From: Morinoia aosen
Taxonomy: Eukaryota > Arthropoda > Malacostraca > Amphipoda > Talitridae
Direction: 5' to 3'
DNA: 64,000 nucleotides
NCBI GenBank assembly: GCA_030386875.1
Contig: CM059563.1
Span: 45,228,102 to 45,292,101, forward strand
Shown here: piece by piece, positions 57,041-64,000 of the stretch
Numbering within the stretch: position 1 is the stretch's first letter
Layout: every line of letters begins with the position of its first letter
The notes under the pieces: generated by a model
What the model was told of the DNA's origin: nothing
What the model saw: only the letters and a program-made list of their open reading frames with translations
The model's database searches: none
Position numbers and translations under genes: made by a program

Positions 57041-58048
57041 GCCCACGTAAACCAAAGCTTGCATCATAACATAACCAAGTCACTACTTGGCTCTCTAGAC
57101 CAAACTAAAACACACAGGAGTTGCACGAAACTAACACCACTGCTTGTGATTGCATTATCCTCAGGGAGCCAAAATACCTGAACTAATACTCGAGGAAAAC
57201 CCCGTTCCCTGAGCACTGCAAGGTATTTGTATCACACTCGCGCTGCCTCGCTCTCAGTTCCACCAGCAAACTAGTAATCTTCCTAATGCGCCTGGAAATC
57301 CATTCCCTCAATTCCAATTCCATCCTGGGAGCACTGCTGGATTTGGCCAAAGAGTCAAATAGTTTGAGGGCAGAGAATGTTTCAGCGAGCGGCCGCGGCA
57401 GATTTATTTTCAGTATCCAGGCAGAGAGACGGCCGCCAGAGCCAAGGGCTTGCCTATAAATCTTATATGGCTTACATTTTCGGGCTTACTGCAGCGATTT
57501 CGAATATGAATTTAAATTGTCGATAAATCTTAGGAGTCTTCTTTCTGGGCACTGAAGTGATGCTAAGCTGAATAAATAAAATGATGGAATTTGGCTGGAT
57601 TTTCTTTGGTCTTTTTGGTTCCTGTCAGTTTTGGTACAGTTGTGGTACAGTTCTAGTAGTCCTGGTACAGTTATGGAAGTACTGTTACAGCTCTGGCAGT
57701 TATGGTACAATTCTAATAGTCTTGGAAAAGTAACAGTGGATGACGCGCTCCATCAAAATTCAACGCACATCACATCCTACGTTTACATTTAGCAAGCAGC
57801 GCGTCACGAGTATGTCAAGCACAAATGTGTCAGGATACCCACAAGTCCTGCACTGCACCCATCATTGTCACATGACACAATGTATACTGTTATGACTTGC
57901 TTCCCATTGTCATTCTTAACTCCTACCAATCATTCACTTCTAAAACGTTCAATTTCATTGTAACCTGATATTGTATTTTTCACCTTGCCCCACACTTCCC
58001 CATAATCCACACCTCGCTCACGATCTGCCCTACCCCACCGCCCGCTCG
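57041..58048. other. Intergenic DNA with a weak 22-bp repeat
   Basis: About 1 kb. GC-richer at 57230-57440 (includes GCGAGCGGCCGCGGC). Near 57620-57725 GGTACAGTT(C/A/G)T words recur every 11-22 bp (TGGTACAGTTGTGG, TGGTACAGTTCTAGTAGTCC, TGGTACAATTCTAATAGTC). No gene supported. Confidence 0.5.
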
Positions 58049-58430
58049 AAGTTAAACTAGATTAGATAAGTTAGATTATGCTTCCCTAACCACAACAAAG
58101 GTGTTCCAATGAGAGGAAAATTAAGGCATCATTTGGTATGAGTTAAGGGAGCGGAGAATCAACGCTCAAGGCGTATACCCACAGGAGATCTCCTGCGAAT
58201 GAAAACAGTAAGTAAAGAAGAAAATTAATGAAACAAAATGAAGTTGATGAGGAACGGAGCTGGTGCTGAAAAACAGGACAACAGTGAAACAGAAAAAACA
58301 GTTCATATCTAAACAAACAACATGTTCTATTTCAACAAAAAGAAGGCCGACCTAACTTTCAACTCGGGACCTCACTTTCCTTCCCCCACTACCTGGGAGT
58401 GGAATTTTCTATAGATGAAATAATTATAAA
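58049..58430 (-). mobile_element. SINE-like element copy 6, diverged
   Basis: Tail side AGATTAGATAAGTTAGATTA, then CTTCCCTAACCACAACAAAG; later GGTGCTGAAAAACAGGACA and AAAGAAGGCCGACCTAACTT. The head is degraded past GGGAGTGGAATTTTC and the terminal CCCCTGAGGGG is lost. A stretch near 58167-58200 (ACCCACAGGAGATCTCCTGC) looks like an insertion relative to other copies. No target-site duplication seen. Confidence 0.8.
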
Positions 58431-58730
58431 TAATAATTAAAGTTATCGAAAAATTATATAATTATTATACAATAAAGATTACATCCACTTGAGAAGACCT
58501 CTCCTGGGATGGAAGTCGGCCTCCTTGTGCTGCCTAGGCCCGCCATTAAATAGCACTGACAATATTTGCGAGGTAAAACGAAGCAAGAAATTCGCCTAAC
58601 TGAGCTCAGGGTGAAGTTTCTGACAAATATCTGACGAGGATAGAGCTCACCAATTACCGAGAACTGAACTGTGTGCTTGTTAATTTAGTTCACGTCTTTC
58701 GCTGTGTCTCTATCTATATATTTACCTGTA
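58431..58730. other. Unique spacer
   Basis: No gene or repeat recognised. Confidence 0.5.
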
Positions 58731-58870
58731 GTATGGTAGGCTGTATAAAAGAGAGAGATAAAGTATTGTAGGCTGGAACTAGAAAAGAGGGAGGTAAAGT
58801 ATTGTAGGCTGTATAAAAGAGGGAGGTAAGGTATTGTAGGCTGTAACTAGAAAAGAGGGAGGTAATGTAG
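58731..58870. repeat. 32/36-bp alternating tandem repeat (4 copies)
   Basis: Units GTAAAGTATTGTAGGCTG followed alternately by TATAAAAGAGGGAG (short) or by GAACTAGAAAAGAGGGAG/TAACTAGAAAAGAGGGAG (long), giving a 68-bp dimer. Confidence 0.9.
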
Positions 58871-59426
58871 CTAGATACGGGTCTACTTATAAGTTAGTCT
58901 ACTTAGTTTGTTGTATGGGTGAATAATGAAGTTAAACTGATCTATTTGCTTTCAAAATAATATTTTTGATTTACTTATCTATTGTGAGATCAATTTAGTT
59001 TCGATGATTAATTTAAAACTAATTTATTGATCACACAACACCAAATTGAATGAATAAAGTAAATTTCAATGTAATTAAATGACAGGTAAGCGACTAAGTT
59101 GGAAAGTAAACAATGCATAGCAGGTAAATAGGTCAGTAAGGGTAAGCCTCGGTGGCTGGAAAAAGTGCCACAGTAGCAGAACCACTGCTGCTGTTCTGCT
59201 TCACTGATCCATTAATTGGAGACGTTTCGAGTATCTAAGATACAAGTTCACGTAGATAAATAACAGTACGACTAATGAGCTTCAGGGCACTACTGGCAGT
59301 ATTTTGTGTCCCAAGGATACAAGCTCATTTGGGTTTATTTTTCCACTACAGGGGAGTTCTATGACAAAACCAGCAGTTTTTTGATTGTTTGCGGTACAAA
59401 CTTTCTGAGGTAAATTACCGTCAGCG
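58871..59426. other. Unique spacer
   Basis: No gene seen. A minus 71-codon frame at 59282-59497 overlaps the STPR-like ORF and is not supported. Confidence 0.5.
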
Positions 59427-59828
59427 TCAGGCACAGCCGTCAATATTATAATTACTAGTGCACACGTGCTGGTCGGCATTAATCTGAAAAATTTCATCCC
59501 TTCTTTCTTTAGTTAAACTCGCTTGTGCAAGTCGATGCTGTTCGGCATTAGTCTGAAGAATTTCAGCCCTTCTTTCTTGAATTGAATTCTCCCATGCCAC
59601 TCGATGTTGTCCAGCGCTATGCCAAAGAATTTCCTCGCTTCTTTCATGTGTTAAGCTCTCTCTAGCTACTCGTTGCTGCTCTGCATTATTCCGTAGAATT
59701 TCCAAACGCCGGTCAAGGGTCAATTTAGCTCTAGCTTCTCGTTGGCGAGCAGCATTGCTTCGTCTTGCCATTTCGCGTTGTTCATCCGAGCGTCTTCGGC
59801 GTTTTTCTCGCTGTCGAAGTCTTGCTAC
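59427..59828 (-). pseudogene. STPR-like 23-residue repeat ORF (coding relic, likely of a mobile element)
   Basis: Minus frame with a possible start at 59771 (MARRSNAARQREARAKL) and stop near 59427, 114 codons. The frame stays open upstream to 59828 with the same arginine-rich character (VARLRQREKRRRRSDEQRE), bounded by a TAA. It contains three full and one partial repeats of exactly 23 residues, for example LTLDRRLEILRNNAEQQRVA and IQERRAEILQTNAEQHRLAQ. The 23-residue arginine/glutamate/glutamine-rich period is the hallmark of the STPR (score-and-three) DNA-binding repeat, known from Bombyx FMBP-1 and from N-terminal parts of some arthropod Helitron proteins. The end is abrupt (STPR period lost after NADQH). 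I infer a fragment of a transposon-borne or host STPR protein; function in this copy is doubtful. Confidence 0.6.
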
Positions 59829-60574
59829 TTACTCTCGCGGTTGGACACATTTTTCTCTCTTTTTCCGGAATTTTATTCTGAAATATCGTCTATTATCTCT
59901 TCGAAGTTTTTCAGGAAAATCACAATTTCGAAAACAATAACTCAAGTTCCAAAATCTTGGGCCTTGTACCAAGTGGTAGCGAGGTTACTGGTCAAACGAA
60001 TTTAAAACGTTCATTTTCGCATTATCAAATAAAAATATCAAAGCGACATGATGAATTTCAACAGAGAAAGCTCCATAGAAAATTTCTATTGGTAAAAATA
60101 AGCCAATTGCCTATTCAAGATACCATAATCAAGAGGGGGTCACACCAAGGAAGTTGGATACATGGAACCGGCATCGCTATCGTTTGCCAGTCAAGCGAGT
60201 GAAGCCACTTCTGCCGTCCAAAGCCCCGCCCACCCGGCATTAGGTCCCTGTGTGGAGGTGGTGTTGCAGTGGAGGGGTAGCACCACCTCCATCATCATCG
60301 GCTGAAGACCGCGCTGTTAAATGGCAGACTTGCGCTACTCTGTGCTATACGTTTTTTCTTAGGCATATATTTCAATTGCGCCCTCGCTGAATGATAAAGA
60401 AACTCATATTGAGGAAACTCGTCCTTGACCGCAGCGTGGATAGCGGCGCCCTGTCACGCTGAGTGTCTGACACGCACTGAGCCCCATCTCCGTGTGTGTG
60501 CCCGTATACCCTACAGCTACCGAAAATTGGCTTCACTTTAGAGCGCTGATGCCGCCTCCATTCTTAAGCCTCCT
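59829..60574. other. Intergenic DNA with a 10-bp-stem hairpin
   Basis: AT-rich to about 60170, then GC-richer. A perfect inverted repeat GGAGGTGGTG (60254-60263) and CACCACCTCC (60281-60290) can form a hairpin with a 17-base loop. No CTRR end directly follows, so a Helitron terminus is not established. Confidence 0.55.
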
Positions 60575-60625
60575 TGGGTCACACAGACGGACGGACGGAC
60601 GCGGCTCCTTATATAATAGTGACTA
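60575..60625. repeat. (ACGG)n-tailed dispersed repeat, copy 1
   Basis: GGGTCACACAGACGGACGG with further ACGG units, then CGGCTCCTTATATAATAGTG. The same order, with a longer tetramer run, recurs near 60980. Such a purine tetramer run plus a TATAATA end is typical of 3' ends of some arthropod retroposons, but the family is not identified. Confidence 0.7.
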
Positions 60626-60979
60626 GTACACCCCAGTTTTTTTTAAAAGGGAGGAGGAGGTGATGTCACACTGCTGGCACTGCGAGAAGGTCGAGGTGTA
60701 GGGTTTTTTGGTGTACGCGATCCGTCTTAAATGACAGAATTACATATCGGACCAACTGAGCTTCAGCATGGCTTTCCCATGATTTCCCATGCTATTCTAT
60801 GGCTTTCCAATACTTTCCCAAGTCTCAACCGCTGATATTCTATTCAACCTAATCTAACCTATCAATACACGTGATATTCATTCCGACTCCCAATCTGCTG
60901 GGTTAAGGCACCGAAAAATGAGGAGTCGATGAAGCTTGTATCACAGATACGCTCATCTCACACTGAAGGCTGGTGGGTG

Positions 60980-61042
60980 TGACACACAGACGGACGGACG
61001 GACGGACGGATGGACGGACAGGGCTCCTTTTATAATAATGAT
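60980..61042. repeat. (ACGG)n-tailed dispersed repeat, copy 2
   Basis: GTGTGACACACAGACGGACG with about eight ACGG/ATGG units, then CAGGGCTCCTTTTATAATAA and TGATATT. Matches the copy about 405 bp upstream in the same orientation. Confidence 0.7.
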
Positions 61043-61374
61043 ATTGGATACAAGCGTACTGAGGGAAATTTTTGTTCTACTAGTCAACTTCAGGGTAGGA
61101 ATGACTGTGTTATTAGGTATCAGTTCATTGAAGCATGCAAATACTCAAATTCGTGAAACTTTTGTGCTCTTTTCATTTATTCAGCCGTCTTCGGTGCTGA
61201 GAGCAATCGTGAACCCGTGTGGCGATGGGAATAGAACATACATTTCCAGCCCCGCATTCTCTGCGGTTCGCGCATCCATCCTTGGAGAGGCCAGCTTGCC
61301 CGCAGATGCAATTGGAGGGCGACAATCTCCGGCAACTCGCTCAAGGTTCTCAAGTTGCTCGCCTTCTTCTAAGC
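61043..61374. other. Unique spacer
   Basis: GC-richer at 61190-61370 with overlapping frames on both strands (up to 157 codons from 60936). They contain no recognised domain and cross the (ACGG)n repeat, so they are not supported. Confidence 0.45.
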
Positions 61375-61640
61375 CTGGGGTTCCCAACCTGGGGTACTTG
61401 TACCCCTAGGGGGTACAAGTACAAATACCAAATTTATTTCCTAATTTTTGTGCATATAAACCACGTAATATTTGTTTCAAATGTTTTACTCCCTATTTTT
61501 ATCGAGAGTTCACAGTCTAGTAAACTCCCAGAAACAGATAATGATTCTGGTACGAGAAGCTGCTGCTCCACTTCACTCAAATGTATACAATGAATACATA
61601 CTATATCTCAAAATTTTGAAGGGGTGCAAGGTCCTCTAAA
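61375..61640 (+). mobile_element. Possible hAT-like element end
   Basis: CTGGGGTTCCCAACCTGGGG at 61375, followed by TACTTGTACCCCTAGGGGGT and TACAAG. A GGTTCYCAACCTGGGGTAC-type terminus with a GGGGTAC/GTACCCC palindrome is common at hAT element ends. A related GGGGTGCAAGG lies near 61621, but a clear inverted terminus and an 8-bp target duplication were not found. Confidence 0.4.
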
Positions 61641-61696
61641 CAAGTGAGCATTAACTCAGCAAAACCGAGCGTCTCCATTTTGTTCAGAATTTTCGA

Positions 61697-62072
61697 ATGA
61701 GGAGAGAGATTAGAATTGATGTTAGTTTAAATCTCCGTAACCGCAACAAAGGTGTTTAAAAGAGAGGAAGGAGGAAGGATATTTTGTATGGATTTAAGGG
61801 AACGCAGAATCTATGCAAAAGGGGTATAGAAACAGAAAGTTAAGAAAGAAGTTCATAAAAGAAGATAAATGTTGAAGAAGAAAGTAGTTGGCGCTGAAAA
61901 ACAAGACTTAGTGAACTGAAAAAGATAGTCCATAACAAAACAAAAATCCTATTCATGTTCGACAAAAGGAAGACTCCCGATACTTTAGCTTGGGACCTCA
62001 CATATTTTCATAAGGAGCACTAATTCCCATAGATGCAATAGTTATATTTCCCTGAGGGCCATAAGGAGAAAG
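61697..62072 (-). mobile_element. SINE-like element copy 7 with decayed target-site duplication
   Basis: Body about 61709-62060; blocks include GTTAGTTTAAATCTCCGTAA, GAGAGGAAGGAGGAAGG, GAAGAAGAAAGTAG, GCACTAATTCCCATAGATGC and the terminal CCCTGAGGGC. Flanks ATGAGGAGAGAG (61697-61708) and ATAAGGAGAAAG (62061-62072) agree at 10 of 12 positions, a plausible aged target-site duplication. Confidence 0.8.
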
Positions 62073-62773
62073 TAAATTGCGCACATGTCTCTGCGCTGCC
62101 TGATTCCTCAGCATGAGAAGAGGTTGAATTTCGCTCACTTCAATAACTCAGAGCATACACGAATTTCTGAATTGTGCCCAATCATTTACTAAGAGTTGAG
62201 AGAGAACTACAAACATTTAATAAAAAACCTTATCATGTTAAAATCTTCATTTACCATAGAGCGCACTAAACACACCGCCCGCCACAGCAGCGCTGCGGGA
62301 CGTAGCAGTGCCATGTACCCGACTCAGGACACATGCAGGACTGACATTCATTAATCGCTCCGTAAGGTCAACTCCCCTGAAATATTTCACGCTGAACATA
62401 CACTATTGATTATTGCAGGTGCTGGTGAGTAATGATACATGTTTCAAGTGAAGGTGTGATCGCAACCTTTGATTTGTTCGAGCAATTGCTTACGATACAG
62501 TACGAATTATGCATTTCTAAGCGCATTGAAATTTTGAAATTTTCATACGGGACGTCAGGACGTCAACATTTCTGAGCGAGTGCACATGAAATTAATTAAT
62601 ACTACATGTGGTGTAGTATTTTTTTATATTTGAGCTTCTCCTTGACCTCATATTACAATCGTAACGTTTCTGTAAGAGAAGTCCCTTTAAGTATGATCAA
62701 CGTTCTTATGAAATCAGTTCTTTAAAGTTCATCTTTAATGTTGGTTCATCAACTTCTAAAGGCATATTGACTA
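62073..62773. other. Unique spacer
   Basis: No gene or repeat recognised. Confidence 0.5.
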
Positions 62774-63051
62774 TTAACTTTAACACGTTCCCGGCGTATT
62801 GGGACGTATGAGTGCCGCTGGGTAAATTACTCATTTAAGTAAAAGAATAAATGAATACCATTCCATGCTTCGCCCCCTTTTTAAGAAATAAATGCAATCA
62901 TACGAGGTGAAATGTTATCATGCAGTTATTTATTTGATATTCCTTAGGAAGCATAAAAATGTATTCGAGCAGTTAAGTCAATTTCCCACTTCTGCTACTT
63001 ACAACCAAACCGAACCAATCGTAACTGCGATAACGCAGCGAAAGTGTTCAA
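62774..63051 (+). mobile_element. MITE-like element, group A copy 4
   Basis: TTAA at 62774-62777, then CTTTAACACGTTCCCGGCG and TATTGGGACGTATGAGTGCC. The right end, reverse-complemented, is TTGAACACTTTCGCTGCG. Shares its left part with 33262 and the reverse of 27952-28224, and the right part (CTGCTACTTACAACCAAACC) with both. About 272 bp, non-coding. TTAA is not preserved at the right end. Confidence 0.8.
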
Positions 63052-63339
63052 TACGTAACTCATAACTACTTGTGCAACATAAGCAATGCAAGTTGAGTGC
63101 ATGAACGAAACTAGAAGTCCTGCAAACCTCGTACTTTCATTGAACATTAACGAAAACATTCAACATTAACAAGAACACTAACATCCTTCGTTTCCTTGCA
63201 TAAATCTTCCTGAAATATTTAAAGTGAGCATTTGCTGTGCGGCGCACGCGTATCACAACTTTTGGAACGGGTGGTACATTCGCTATGTATGAAGGATTTG
63301 TACATAAATGATCCAAGAATGAGTTAATTATTATTCACT
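63052..63339. other. Unique spacer
   Basis: No gene seen; GCATAAATCTTCCTGAAATA near 63198 resembles the repeat that follows. Confidence 0.5.
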
Positions 63340-63520
63340 ACACATAATTGGGCATAAATACTCCTAGAATCTGTAAAATAGCAATCACTTTGCGTATTTG
63401 TGCGCAAACCCTTCTTGAATGTGTAAAAAAATTAACCGCTATACACATTTGTGCATAAGTTTTCCTAGAATTACAAAAGCCCAGCGTATTTGTGCATGAA
63501 TCCGTTTGGAATATTCGCAC
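63340..63520. repeat. ~50-bp degenerate tandem repeat (about 4 copies)
   Basis: CACATAATTGGGCATAAATA, CGTATTTGTGCGCAAACCCT, CACATTTGTGCATAAGTTTT and CGTATTTGTGCATGAATCCG recur about every 50 bp, each followed by a CTAGAAT/TTGAATG/TGGAAT segment. Confidence 0.75.
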
Positions 63521-64000
63521 ATTTCCGCCAGTGCCATGATCCTCACAAAACTGGAGGAAATAATTCGCTGCGACGTCAATCCGTCATGTCTGAAATTCGG
63601 GCCCAAAAATTCGCAATCGATAATCCAATATTGCTTGTCACTTTCACTGCAGATTGTCAATGGGAAAACAGATTGCCATTGATTGTTCGAACGGAATTGC
63701 CAGTCGAAAGAATAATATTTCATGTCTAACTGCACTGCAGCCTCGCATTTCCAGGCGCATTTTACTGAAGTGAGACGCCGAAATGATGTTCCGTGCAGCG
63801 TGAAATGGCGTCATCTGTGTTTCTTTTATGACTAACGTTGGCAAATTGATGGCTTTTGGTATTTTGGAGTTTTTCTCCTAGAAGCGCGCTTTACGCTTTT
63901 AAACTCTCAGTGAAATAAACAATAAGTTTGTACAATTCGCCACATACATAGATTTTGATTTTTTGCAGCGTCGTCATTAAATATATAGTTTTAAAATTAC
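63521..64000. other. Unique DNA to window end
   Basis: Overlapping frames on both strands (at most 98 codons) without recognisable domains. No gene supported. Confidence 0.45.

Noticed and set aside
1-64000. Telomeric (TTAGG)n or a single dominant centromeric satellite
   Set aside because: No run of TTAGG was seen and the arrays are many unrelated short units, not one long satellite.

Overview
This window looks like a gene-poor piece of a large, repeat-rich arthropod chromosome, most likely an insect. The reasons are low coding density, AT-rich unique DNA, relics of mariner-type transposases, piggyBac-like TTAA miniature elements, a SINE family with target-site duplications, and an open frame of 23-residue repeats resembling the STPR repeat. 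I cannot name the species. A polyneopteran-type large genome would fit, but that is inference. There is no operon, ribosome-binding site, CRISPR, rRNA or convincing tRNA. I found no intact conventional protein-coding gene.

Layout. Long minisatellite arrays dominate: 21-bp (431-1706), 19-bp (2319-6931), G-rich 12/13-bp (7742-8699), 28/30-bp (9187-11342), 11-bp (19816-20275), 20-bp (23673-24796), 19-bp (32812-33045), 16-bp (36433-37123), 22-bp running straight into 20-bp (47592-49418), and 13-bp (49761-50379). Together they fill about 22% of the window. Many shorter or older tandem repeats lie between them. Nearly all long open frames, up to about 1,175 codons, come from arrays whose unit lacks stop triplets, so they should not be annotated as proteins.

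The interspersed layer is made of mobile elements. A roughly 350-370-bp SINE-like family has seven copies, all in the same orientation. Three have perfect 13-15-bp target-site duplications and a fourth has a decayed one. Two MITE-like families of about 230-270 bp share a terminus resembling CTTTAACACGTT; one (group B, six copies) carries a subterminal CACCGGTG palindrome and the other (group A) has four copies. A pair of 220-bp piggyBac-like MITEs lies at 46106-46325 and 54855-55073. A deleted mariner-type element with long inverted repeats is at 53834-54404, and a foldback element at 46452-47257 keeps the end of a transposase. An STPR-like coding relic is at 59427-59828, and there are two (ACGG)n-tailed repeats near 60.6 and 61.0 kb.

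No pathway can be described. The interest lies in genome dynamics: many unrelated minisatellites in one small region, arrays that switch unit length or unit type, one MITE with an internal tandem expansion, and an uncharacterised SINE-like family with a hairpin-rich head.
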